Shown one piece after another: positions 1 through 9,778 of a stretch of DNA of 64,000 bases. The position numbers and the translations under genes are program-made. Each line of letters begins with the position of its first letter. Positions within the stretch are counted from its first letter, which is position 1. The notes under the pieces were generated by a model that had not been told where the DNA came from, made no database searches, and saw only the letters and a program-made list of their open reading frames with translations. Source of the stretch: Xanthostigma xanthostigma (lineage: Eukaryota > Arthropoda > Insecta > Raphidioptera > Raphidiidae). Where the stretch lies: assembly GCA_963575645.1 (NCBI GenBank), contig OY754470.1, positions 29,742,501-29,806,500 on the forward strand. The letters are read 5' to 3'.

Positions 1-395
1 TATCAACCACTTCGCACTATTTATTTTGCGCACTGTTTATTGACACTGTTCATATATCTATTTATCTCAGCAGTTACCTCAGTACTGTTCACGGTACTGA
101 CTGTCAATTTATGTCACAACTATTTGTCGATTGTTAACTCGATAAAACACATGATACCGAACTGTTCGTCCACTATCGCGGGGATATATATATATGCGCT
201 GGATAGTTCTTTCTTTTTCTTGCATTCATCGTTGTCTAGAATTTGGCAACAAATCCTTTTTATCTACGCACATTATTATTGTGTAAACAACGAAGCCGAT
301 TGTTGTGTGTCATTGTTATGAACCGATTTTTGTCTCACGAAATTCTTTGTCGTCGCCTACTGGGGGCCTCTGTTACAATATAAACTTTCTTCTCT
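1..395. other. unassigned AT-rich sequence
   Basis: No gene, RNA or repeat is recognised. A 93-codon frame at 40-321 on the plus strand resembles no known family, is very hydrophobic and low in complexity, and is treated as chance. Confidence 0.5.
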
Positions 396-640
396 TTATT
401 TCAGTGCCGTTAAACCACCTGTATAATTAATGAGAGTTCGTTTATGAAATGCTCTTCCGTACAGGTAATACACTACTCTGGTATTGATCCACACAAAAAG
501 CAAACAGACCAGCTTTACCTGTTCGTCACACACTGGTCTGTTATGCGTGTTATAAACCCGGGATTCGAACTGGGAACGAACGAGCATTCCCTTTATACGA
601 TGCCCGGAGTGTAGGCCACCATCACACGTCGATGTCAAAA
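396..640 (-). repeat. possible tRNA-derived SINE fragment
   Basis: On the minus strand a Pol III B-box-like motif (AGTTCGAATCC) lies at 571-561. A weak A-box-like stretch sits about 50 nt upstream, near 625-610. The spacing fits a tRNA-derived promoter, but the A box is degenerate and no second copy occurs in the window. An overlapping 80-codon frame on the same strand shows no protein family signature. Confidence 0.35.
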
Positions 641-1233
641 CGCGTTTTCTATTATTAGATTAGAATCGATTTAACGGTACGTACTTCATGTTATCTATTT
701 TTTATTCCTATAAACGTCTATTTGATTTTTCGTTCACGGATTTCATTCTGACATGTGGAAAGGTGATGGAAAGATATTAAACTATTTTAGTACAAGAATA
801 AAGTTGATCAGGTTCCATAAGGAATACAGTCGAACCGGGACAAGCAAGGGTTCAAGAGACCGCGATCTCTTTTTCGCTTGTGGAGGTTTTTCACTAACCC
901 GAGTTTCTAACTTATAGAGGTACAGGAGTGGCCTTTCTCACTTATAGAGGTCTATAAAAATACAGCAAATATGTAGTGATAAACATGTATGTACGAGCCC
1001 CGTCCCACTTCAGTTGGCCCACTTACAAAAAACTCAATTATTAGTCCTCAATTAACAGAAATCGAAACACTAGCGTAATATAGGTATTTTTTATTTTGTA
1101 CCAAATATTTTACAGACTTTTTACACAACCTAAGCCTACTAGATAATATATTCTTACTAAGATAAAAAATTAAATAGAAAACCGAATAAAATATGCATTC
1201 AGACAAACTAAAACTCGAAACGTATTTCAAAAG

Positions 1234-2331
1234 TTACCATTGGGTAACATCACCTTTATTGGTTATAACGGCCATTATTCTTCGAGGCATAGTATTAACT
1301 AAATTCTGGCAGTCTTGTGGAGTAAAGTTATCCCATATTTCTTTGAGTTTTTGTCTTAGATCTGAGACCGATCTAGCGGGAGTAACACGTAAGCGTTTTT
1401 TCATTTCATGCCAAAGTGTTTCAATTGGGGACAAGTCAGGGCTACTGGAAACCCACTCTAAGAGTGGAATAGTGTTCTCTGAGAACCATTTTTTAGCTTT
1501 TTTTGATGTATGGCAGGCAGCTCCGTCTTGCTGAAAAATAAAATTCTCTCCAGAGACCAAAACTTCTTCCATTGTTGGCAGCAGAGACTCTTCTAATATG
1601 TTTAAATATTTGTCTGTATTAACAATGCCATCAATAAAGTGCAGTTTTCCTACACCTCTTGCAGACATTGAGCCCCATACCATAACAGATGCTGGAAATT
1701 TCACTTTCCTTTTTAAACAGTCGGGATGGTATGCTTCATTTTTTTGACGAATAACTCTGCTCCGACTGTCACCTACACAAACTTCAAACCGAGACTCATC
1801 ACTCCAATGTATGCTGTTCCACTGTTCAAAATTCCAATTTTTGTGTTCTTTTGCCCATTGCAATCTGTTTTTCTTTTGTTTCTGTGTCAACAATGGCTTT
1901 TCCTTAGCCTAAACAAATTACGTATGTTAGTTTTTTGCAAATTTAAATTTAAGACAGCGGATTAAAAATATGAGTAATACCTTGTACGTTCCAAATCCTA
2001 ACTTCTTTGCTTCCCTATGACATGTAGATCTCGAAATACGTCTTCCCACAGTATTGCTCCAAAGTACGCTCAATTGTCCGTAGTTAGCACGTCTGTTTTC
2101 CTTAATTATTCTTTTCAATGCCCGTTTATCACCGTCTGTTAGTTTGGTTTTCTTCACGTACCGGGGCTTTGAGGCGATTGAACCATTTGTTTTGTACAGT
2201 CTCACAATATTTCTAACACTATATTTTGATAAATTTAACAATTTCCCGATTTCGGAATTTGATTTTCCGGTTTTCCACAAGTTAATAATGATTACTCTAA
2301 GTTTTTGGTCAATAACTGCGCCTCTACCCAT
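1234..2331 (-). CDS. Tc1-type transposase, two exons (complement of 1234-1908 joined to 1981-2331)
   Basis: This DDE transposase cuts and rejoins the Tc1 element at its inverted repeats and inserts it at TA. Exon 1 (2331-1981, 117 codons) carries the N-terminal paired-like helix-turn-helix region, beginning MGRGAVIDQKLRVII. Exon 2 (1908-1234, 224 codons plus stop) carries the catalytic domain: WSDESRF (D at about residue 154), QQDGAACHTS (D245) and SPDLSPIETLW (E280). Exactly 34 residues separate the second D from the E, the DD34E signature of Tc1. The intron 1980-1909 is 72 nt, phase 0, GT...AG, with a CTAAC branch-point-like motif about 20 nt before the AG. Joining across it gives a 341-residue protein of normal Tc1 length with no stop or frameshift, and the junction reads GTYK-AKEKPLL, as expected for the family. 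Without splicing the frame stops after 134 residues. The intron is predicted from sequence alone. Confidence 0.85.
1909..1980 (-). other. predicted 72-nt spliceosomal intron in the Tc1 transposase gene
   Basis: The donor is AAG|GTATTACT (intron starts at 1980) and the acceptor is TTTGTTTAG|GCT (intron ends at 1909). CTAAC at 1930-1926 fits a branch point. The exon 1 frame read into the intron adds 17 residues and meets a TAA that overlaps the branch-point motif. Both exons join in phase 0. Confidence 0.75.
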
Positions 2332-3030
2332 TTTTAAGTTAAAAAAATATTATACTATTACTTTTTGACACTTTTGACAAATTACTATCAATAAATAACA
2401 ATTGTTTTATCGTGTTTTTACATAGCCACCTCTAATATCACTTAACTTCTTACATAGTCTAATATTTGTTATGTTGACGCATAAAACGCATTATTTACAC
2501 CCATTTCGTTTTTATGATAAAAATTAAATATATTTGAATACATTTTACTTAATGTTATGAAAACAGCTTTTAATATGAATATTTACAAGAAAAAAATGTA
2601 AAGTGGCAGTTAGTTTAACACTTTTTTGAATAAATCTTAAAGAAATTGAAATTTCAGTAAGTGGGCCAATTGAAACGGGACGGGGCTCGTATAATTCGAC
2701 ATAGATGCGAAAAAAAGAACTAATATTTAATTAAATAAATCCGTTAATTTCTTCTGCATTTATGTCTTTACATTTTGTGTATAATTTTCTAGTTCATAAA
2801 TTTTATCAAATATTGCTTTATCAACAACCGTCGAGTATTCAAAAAACTACTAATATATTCGACTACCGCTTATAAAGGTAGAGGCAAATAGTAGTCTCAG
2901 TTATAGAGGTCCATGAGTGAAAAACGTCTTTCTTTTATAGAGGTTTATGTTTTCACTTATGGACGTTTTAGAGGCTATTACTGTCTCACTTAGAGAGTTT
3001 TCTCGCTTACCCAGTTCTCAGGTTTGACTG

Positions 3031-4058
3031 TATGTCTACTTACTACTAAATTTTCATTTTTGAAGTAAAACTTTTTAGGCGCGACTTGAGAATAACTCAG
3101 ATCTTTCTTCGAACGGAAGTAACGTATTTACACAGTTTTTAAAGGCTTGGACTGATGGACGACGGCCTCAAAACGCATGAACTAAAAGTGAAACATAGCT
3201 ACGGATGCAAACCAACTGGCGTCATTGACACAATATTGAATATTTTAATTATTTCGCTTATTATAATATTTTCTCGCATAAGTACATTAACTAGCTATTA
3301 ATTGAAAATCGAGGTTTTTCTGTTATAATTTAAGCAGATGGCAAATACGTTCTTTAGAATATACGAGTCTGTGTTTATAACATTTTACAAATAACATAAA
3401 AATATCCCGGGACATGAATACATTCATTTGGATGTAGCATTGTTTTATGAATAATATTTTCTTTTATAATATTATACCATATCTAATCCACGGGGAGCGG
3501 AACACATAAAAGCTACTTACAACAATGATATTACAATCCGTAAACCTTCGTGGGGTAGCGCTGCGCAAACAGACTGGGGATGCACATATTATACACATCT
3601 ACCGGTGAACCGTAAATAACTGTATTTTTACAGAAAACTTTAGGTACTAAACGTCAACAATGTTGAATCACAATATTACTCTTTTTATACTTGACTTTAA
3701 TTTCAGAAAGTATAAAATTAGCTGCGTCACCGCACTGGTTAGCATCAATTTTATAGTTCTAATAATATGTCAAATTTCAATATTTTTTAAATTGGAATAG
3801 TCCCATCTACCAATTGGCTGCCATTTTTATCACGTATAATTAACTCGCTTTTCATGTGTACCTATGTGGGACAGAACTTTGTAATTGATTTTAATCTGAT
3901 TTCCTAATGAGATAGAAACTTGAAGTTATTAACAAAACTCAGAATTAGATGACAAAATACTAAAATAAAGAAGAAAATAATAAAATTAATAACGAACTTT
4001 TAATAAATACATGTAATTCATCCTTACTTATTTACCGTTGTACGACGCCTTGCAATCA
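3031..4058. other. unassigned AT-rich sequence
   Basis: No gene or repeat structure is recognised between the pogo-like element and the tRNA pseudogene. No long open frame is present. Confidence 0.5.
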
Positions 4059-4133
4059 GCGGTCGTAGCTCAGTTGGTTAGAGCGTCGTGATAACAATTC
4101 GCGAACATCGCGGGTTCGACCCCCCATGGGCCA
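4059..4133 (+). pseudogene. tRNA-Ile-like pseudogene
   Basis: The D-arm TAGCTCAGTTGGTTAGAGC (4066-4084), the T-arm CGCGGGTTCGACCCCCC region (4110-4125) and a 3' acceptor strand ATGGGCC all match eukaryotic tRNA-Ile(AAU). The 5' acceptor strand (about 4059-4065) does not pair with the 3' strand. The anticodon loop is rearranged, so no normal AAT anticodon loop remains. It is therefore a decayed tRNA gene or a tRNA-derived repeat head. Confidence 0.7.
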
Positions 4134-4201
4134 TATAATATTTTTATTTTTTGCGATGTATTTTTGTTTTCGCCACGTTTTTATTAAATAAAAAAAATAA
4201 T

Positions 4202-4518
4202 TAAAAAAATTTTAATATACCTACCACGTTTTTAAAACGAACTAAAAAATATAAAATAATGTTTTTAACTTGTAGGGTTTGAAACGAAAAACGTGGGGTG
4301 CATTATTCGTTTTATCTCATAAATAGATTTTTTCCATTTATAGCTACTCTCTACACTTCTTATATAACTGTCGCATGCGCCCCACGTTTTTCGTTTCAAA
4401 TCCTATACAAGTTAAAAAAAATATTTTATACATTTTAGTTCGTTTTAAAAAAGTGGTATATTAAAAAATTATTTTATTCTTTTTAGTTCGTTTTAAAAAA
4501 TTGGTATATTAAAAAATT
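4202..4518. repeat. inverted-repeat (palindromic) MITE
   Basis: The left arm (about 4202-4302) and right arm (about 4376-4470) are reverse complements over roughly 95-100 bp and share the inner motif ACGAAAAACGTGGGG. The spacer is about 75 bp. The outer end of the right arm is duplicated in tandem at 4481-4518. A structurally similar element at 11552-11850 shares the inner CGTGGGGTGC motif. Confidence 0.7.
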
Positions 4519-4562
4519 TGTTCTTATTTTTTTTAGAATGTCATTTTGGAATTGAATGTACC

Positions 4563-5040
4563 TTAAGAGTATTCGTCCCTGCAAACACCCCCTGCACCCT
4601 TCATCTCAAATCTTTTCCCCTCGCCTAAAAACGGTTCGCGCTCTCCCGCCGCTATTTTTAAAGCTAGAGGATTCTGGTAAACGCCAAATGAAAGACAAAG
4701 AATCAGACTACAGTTCCTTCAGGCGAATTTTTTGAAAAACAGTTTCGCCTACGTGTGAAATATTACGTAACTTATTATTTTTTTCAAAAGGTTGTAAGTT
4801 TTTTCAGGAATTTTTTTGAAAAAAATAATAAGTTACGTAATATTTCACACGTAGGCGAAACTGTTTTCCAAAAAATTCGCCTGAAGGATCTGTAGTCTGA
4901 TTCTTTGTCTTTCATTTGGCGTTTACCAGAACCCTCTAGCTTTAAAAATAGAGTCGGGAGAGCGCGAACCGTTTTTAGGCGAGGGGAAAAGATTTGAGAT
5001 GAAGGGTGCAGGGGGTATTTGCAGGGACGAACACTCTTAA
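4563..5040. mobile_element. TTAA-flanked foldback element, copy 1
   Basis: Two arms of about 225 bp (4567-4789 and 4815-5036) are reverse complements with fewer than ten mismatches, around a ~25-bp loop. Each outer end reads GAGTRTTCGTCCCTGC inward and is flanked by TTAA (4563-4566 and 5037-5040), as expected for piggyBac-type targets. TTAA could instead be part of the repeat. No protein is encoded. A second copy lies at 40638-41068. Confidence 0.8.
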
Positions 5041-5350
5041 AACTCAGATAAAGGCATTTTATAGTTACGATGTCATTGCAAAAAGATCTCGACAGTATGA
5101 ATAAACGATATTTTTTGTCAGTTCATTTGAGCAAATATTATAATTACACATTTGTGTTAAGTTAGGAAGCAGTATTTAAGACGTACATTTTGATAATTGC
5201 GGTATTTCTCGGTCGAGACTTTTGACAATCTTCTTGGGACGTCCGGGCACGGAAATCAATAAACGGTATAGCAGTCTTGACTTCCGATATAATATATCGG
5301 AATAGTTGGCAACTCCGGAGAGTTGGGAATAAATAACTTCACGAAGAAAA
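5041..5350. other. unassigned sequence
   Basis: No gene or repeat is recognised. This stretch leads into the tandem repeat that follows. Confidence 0.4.
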
Positions 5351-5815
5351 AATCACTGTGATCTGACAAGAGGTAACTACGTTCCAAAGAAACGAACGTA
5401 TGTTGTTCCATGTCACCGCAATCACGACAGTCGCTCCAACCGAGTAGCTGACCATGATGTTTTGTCGACCAACGACGACGTAACGTCCGACCAAGCATTT
5501 GCATTCGGCGTGATCAGCCATCTAAAATATTTACAGTGATCTGACAAGAGGGAATCACGTTCCAAAGTAACGTATGTTGTTCTATGCCACCGCAGTTAGG
5601 ACACTCGCTCAAACCGAGTAGCCGACCAACGCCGACGTAACGTCCGACCGAGTATTTGCTCGGTTGGGCGGCATTCGGCATGATCAGCCGTTTAAAATAT
5701 TCACTATAATCTGACAAGAGAGAGCAACGTTCCAAAGTAACGTATGTTGTTCTGTGTCACCGCAATCACGACGCTCGCTCCAACCGAGTAGCCGACCATG
5801 ATGTTGTGATGTAAG
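5351..5815. repeat. tandem repeat, three diverged units of about 170-178 bp
   Basis: The anchor CTGACAAGAG starts at 5363, 5541 and 5711, giving periods of 178 and 170 bp. Each unit also carries ACGTTCCAAAG, a GTATGTTGTTC motif, CCAACCGAGTAG and CGTAACGTCCGACC (the last is missing in the truncated third unit). It is more GC-rich than its surroundings. Short open frames on the minus strand recur with the unit and are not considered genes. Confidence 0.8.
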
Positions 5816-6472
5816 TGAAAACTGAGTGATCGACGTGACAAAGTCACGGTGACTTTTCACTGTGATTTTGTTTGTAACCGGAATAACAGTCACTGTGATC
5901 ACATAGTAACGACTTTTCCCATGTCTACAACTTCGTTCATTTTCACAACGTTAGTACTAGTTGCAAAGTTAGTACTAGTACAAAGTTATAATTCCAGGGG
6001 GTCTGTATAATATGCTATACGTTGGAGTAGTTATTATAGATCCATCATGTATATTGTGGATGCTGGTAGAAAGCGCAGGGGTGATGGGCGACGGGTCTTT
6101 CATAACATAACAATAGACGAACGTGCGTACATCTAACTCCCGTGCAATAACAGAATGACAGAGTTAGCTTACAGGTATTATTGTCGCAGATAAAGAGTGT
6201 GTACACTCATATAAACTGTGCGGTGAATGGACCTGGGGTTTGTTTTAACCGGTTTCGCTTGAGTATGGCGTCTGCTCAACATTGTTTTTCATTGTTTGAA
6301 AACTATGTCTTTATATTAATATGTTAATTACGAAGTGTAAAGGCCGCTGCACACGAGATTCCTTGCTTATAGATTTGACTACTAGTTTTCTTAATTGCCT
6401 TTATGCAGTGTTCGCTTCACACGAGACGTCTTTTCAAGCTTGTTTTGTGAATAGATCTGGTGCACGCGCAAT
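5816..6472. other. mostly unassigned; right end resembles 45337-45422
   Basis: No gene is recognised. From about 6400 the sequence (GTGTTCGCTTCACACGA and onward to the LTR) matches 45360-45422 in the same orientation, so the solo LTR at 6477 inserted into a member of a dispersed repeat. Confidence 0.45.
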
Positions 6473-6476
6473 GTAT

Positions 6477-7116
6477 TGTTGCGTGCCCCTGTTGGGATGA
6501 CTATGGGCTCCATTGAATGTTCCTGACCACGACAACAACAACAATGGAAATCAGGTAAAAACCCGACCTTCTTAGAATTTCCTGGAGAATGCAATGCATG
6601 TAAAAAAATTGAGATGCTTCCAGAACATTCGATAGGCGGGGGACGAAGCTATAAAATGCGAGCGGAGTGGTTGGCAAGTCAGTCAGTTAGTTAGTTGTTC
6701 GTGAGTTGTTCATGTGCTCTGAGGTTGCGACATAAATCATTCAGTTATACTGTGAAGATAAATAAACTTTTGTGTGGGTAAACCATTAATTATATAAATC
6801 TGGTTTTACATAAACAACTTTTTGTAGATAGTCGTGTGAATATAGTTAATATACAAGTGTGAATTAGTGTACTAGATAAACTTTGTTGTGTTTGTGTGTT
6901 GTAAATATTTTGTGTACATAATTTAGTGACTCTATATTCTCTGTTACTTAGTCTTTTATTCTATTATTTGGAACTGTCGTTATTTTATTTCTGTTAACGT
7001 TATTATTTCTGTTAAAATAAAGAAGTACGCTTTCGTTTGTGTGTTTAACAATTTTGTTAAACATCTATTATTGTTAATAAATAATTTCCACTACGGACTA
7101 GAACAGTTTTGTTACA
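6477..7116 (+). mobile_element. solo LTR, Ty3-type retrotransposon, copy 1
   Basis: The 640-bp sequence starts TGTTGCGTGCCCC and ends TTTTGTTACA, flanked by a 4-bp duplication GTAT (6473-6476 and 7117-7120). A TATA box (TATAAAA at 6650-6656) and AATAAA signals near 7015-7082 fit an LTR promoter and polyadenylation region. No gag or pol sequence adjoins it, so it is a solo LTR left by recombination. Related LTRs lie at 22390-23189 (minus), 27421-27940 and about 55495-55992. Ty3 assignment rests on duplication length and TG...CA termini; a copia or BEL origin is not fully excluded. Confidence 0.85.
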
Positions 7117-7849
7117 GTATTAAAATTTCAAAATGTCTCAAGGACTTTTTGTGCAAATAAAATTTCGCAAAGTAAAAAATCCACGGTTTGGCTCGGTCAC
7201 ACTACTCTTCAGCCAGGTCTTCGATTTTGTGTACAGACATTACAAAAGAAGTGTTACACAAATTTTATACGCTGCCTCAAATACCGACCCAAAAATGTTT
7301 GATAGCTCTCCTGCTATGTATAATACCTTGAAATTATTCACGTAATGATATCATTAAAATACCAATTCATTGATTTATTTCTACATTGAACTACAAAAGA
7401 CTGCCAACGTTAACAAAGCTTGTATTTTAATGTTCTAACAAAGTTGAAATATTTTATGTTTGAAATTGTCGTTTTTATGTTGTTACACAGACAATCGTAA
7501 AATATTGAGCTGGATTGACATAAAAGGTTTATTACTGTACAATACACGTGTCAGTTAGCATTCAAGTTAGTGTCAGAGGATTGGAGGAATGAAACGTCAC
7601 TTACCGCGCCATTACTATTCGACGAAACATCTTTGCTATAGCCGACTGTCGTTCCAGATAACCATTTCTTCGGCAGCGATAACAAAGAATCTCGCCATCC
7701 TGAAACAAGAAAATTACATCGTCAGAAATAACGAACAAATTTATAAACATTACCTAATTAAAATTTAGATTTCGATAAAATTTGATAAGGAGATAGATCC
7801 TGAAGAAGGACATAGAGGAAGAAATGATAATCAATAGTAGTAGTCAATA
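7117..7849. other. unassigned sequence
   Basis: A 70-codon frame (7133-7345, plus) starts just after the LTR but matches no recognised family. Nothing else is seen. Confidence 0.4.
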
Positions 7850-8243
7850 GTAGCTATTGAAATCATCAATGCATTACAGAAAATCGTTCCACATAAAATG
7901 CAGGCGCGGTCCGAAGGGGGGGGGGGGTCACATTGGACATGACCCCCCCCAAAATCTAAGGTCAAATTGAAAAATCTCAAAAATTTGCTAAATAATAAAA
8001 GGAAATTTTTAGCTTCCATTTGTTTTATGGGTAATGTATAACATAAAAATTGTGTCTTGTTCAATAATGTTTATTTTATTCCAGATACCTATTTTTTATT
8101 AGTGTAGTGAGTGACCCCCTCCAAAATTTCAGGCTGCGACCGCGCCTGATAAAATGAATACGAACCTCCCATGGGCACCCGGTCCTTGTTGCATTTTATG
8201 TGGAATGGTTTTCTGTAATGCATTAATGACTTCTATAGCTACC
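7850..8243. repeat. palindromic element interrupted by a hAT-type MITE
   Basis: Left arm 7850-7900 and right arm about 8189-8243 are inverted copies of each other over about 50 bp (core ATGCATTACAGAAAA on the left, its complement on the right). The hAT-type MITE and one 8-bp target copy (7901-8156) lie at the inner edge of the left arm. Small frames with similar peptides in opposite directions (7831-8064 minus, 8154-8342 plus) simply reflect the inverted arms. Confidence 0.65.
7901..8148. mobile_element. hAT-type MITE with perfect 8-bp target duplication
   Basis: The 248-bp element begins CAGGCGCGGT and ends ACCGCGCCTG, perfect 10-bp inverted ends. It is flanked by the identical 8-mer ATAAAATG at 7893-7900 and 8149-8156, the duplication length of hAT transposons. 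A run of 11-12 G residues follows the left end and C runs face it inside. Non-coding. Confidence 0.85.
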
Positions 8244-8570
8244 ATATCAACAAAACTCATGTCAGAAAACGTCGTTTCAATAGAAACCAAATTCATGGTA
8301 AATCTGAAAAAAGAACTCGTCTCGAAGTGGAACTTATTTTAATGATAATAACAGACGATTTGATTTTTTTATACAACTTTATTGCACTCCTAATCTTTAT
8401 TTTTAACAAATATTTAAACAATTTACTTTTTGAAATTAACTTTAAAACCGTTAACATGGTCACACATTTAAATTAAATGGCCGCGTGACATAAGACCTTA
8501 AAACAATTTGCGTTACCATGGTTAAATCCGTCATACATTTTCGTTTTATCGAACTACAATTTTAACCATA
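8244..8570. other. unassigned AT-rich sequence
   Basis: Nothing recognisable apart from the tail of the palindromic element. Confidence 0.4.
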
Positions 8571-8766
8571 GAGTTCAAGAGAGAGCAGTGAAATTGTCTG
8601 CAATTAAAAGAGAGAACAGTCCATTATCTCTACGGTAACTAATGGAGCCAAACAATGCTGATTTGAGTAAACAAATTTCTGGTTTTCTGAAGCGTTCTAT
8701 CTCTTAACTGAGGACACTCACTTATAGCTATCATACGCACTAGCGTACTCTAGTTACTTATATCTC
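8571..8766. mobile_element. TA-flanked MITE family A, copy 1
   Basis: It matches 51004-51215 over its whole length, including CAGTGAAA, AACAAATTTCTGG and the right end CTAGTTACTTATATCTC. Flanking TA dinucleotides lie at 8569-8570 and 8767-8768. The left terminal repeat is more decayed than in the 51-kb copy. A truncated third copy starts at 53208. Confidence 0.75.
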
Positions 8767-9778
8767 TATGATTTTAACTTTTAAATTGCGGAGGCAGTTG
8801 CGCCCCCTAATAAGTTTCTTTTAAAAAAACTGATTGTGATTGGCACAAGTTACTTTCTTGTTTCTGTTAGTGATGAGTGACATATCAGTTCTGGTTTTGA
8901 ATTCTTAGCTTTGCACTTTTTGCAACACCAAGAACCGCCTGATCCTAGGCAAAGCACGGAACCTAAGTGCTTAAAGCAATCGTTTTTAAATGTAACATGG
9001 TGTAAATAGTTATAAAAAGTCACTAATTAAAAAAACACACTCAATACATGCAAATAAATCATAAAAAAATATTGTTACGCGTGATTGATTCTAAAATTGC
9101 AATTCCCTGCTTTGCAAGCCCTAATTTGATAACCGGAAAAATTATCAATTGATTTCCCAGTTTAGTATTGACAATAATGACAAATGAAAATATTAATTCA
9201 TAGTGACAGTTGGTGGCTTTATCAAAAAACAACCTTTATAGAAAAAATGTTATGTGATAGAGATCCGCGACCATTATCAAAAATTGAAAAGATTCTCGTT
9301 CCCTTGAAATTAACCTTTACATCTTTCCTTCATCAGGTGACAGCAGTTGTGATTTGTGACGCGATGTGACAAAGTAGAATCTTTTACACTTGTGTAATAC
9401 CGTAAGCCCTATTAACGACAGCAGCAACATTGTTAATCTGCTTAATAGTAATTTATTAGTCGGTAATCATGTTTTGTTTTAATGGTTTGTACTTAACAAA
9501 CATTAGGGGCTTCTCTATGTAGCCCCCATTCACTGTTTGTTATCCACAGCCTGCTACCCCGTCTTCTCCACATTCACCATCAACATTGGCAGTCGACATT
9601 CGACGCACAACTGTCGCAGCTATTTTCAGCACAGAATTGGCGTTTTATTTTTTAGCTTGTCCGCCACTGGAACACCGTGTCGCTAGAGGTCTTGACAATA
9701 CGTGTGAAGTTAGTTTTGTTAGGCCATAGTTAAATAGTCAAGAGATCAACGTGTCGCTGAATCCTCATTGGTCGGGTG
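8767..9778. other. unassigned sequence
   Basis: No gene or clear repeat. A 61-codon frame at 9184-9369 (plus) shows no family signature. Confidence 0.4.

Larger units (their letters stand above)
994..2689 (-). mobile_element. Tc1-type DNA transposon, apparently complete
   Basis: Terminal inverted repeats of about 32 bp run inward from TA dinucleotides at 992-993 and 2690-2691. The left end begins CGAGCCCCGTCCCACTTC and the right end mirrors it with three mismatches over the repeat. The 1.7-kb length is usual for Tc1 elements. A single transposase gene fills the interior on the minus strand. The element sits inside the pogo-like element 827-3030, so it inserted later. Confidence 0.88.
827..3030. 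mobile_element. pogo-like (Tigger-type) non-autonomous element, split by a Tc1 insertion
   Basis: The ends are CAGTCGAACC at 827-836 and its near reverse complement GGTTTGACTG at 3021-3030. Both abut TA (825-826 and 3031-3032), the target duplication of Tc1/mariner/pogo elements. Inside both ends the motif TTATAGAGG(T) recurs several times (for example near 911, 940, 2904 and 2936), as seen in many pogo/Tigger derivatives. Without the Tc1 insertion (992-2691) the element is about 0.5 kb and non-coding. Family assignment rests on the termini and the TA duplication only. Confidence 0.6.

Noticed and set aside
4059-4133. Functional tRNA-Ile gene
   Set aside because: The 5' acceptor strand does not pair with the 3' strand and the anticodon loop is altered.
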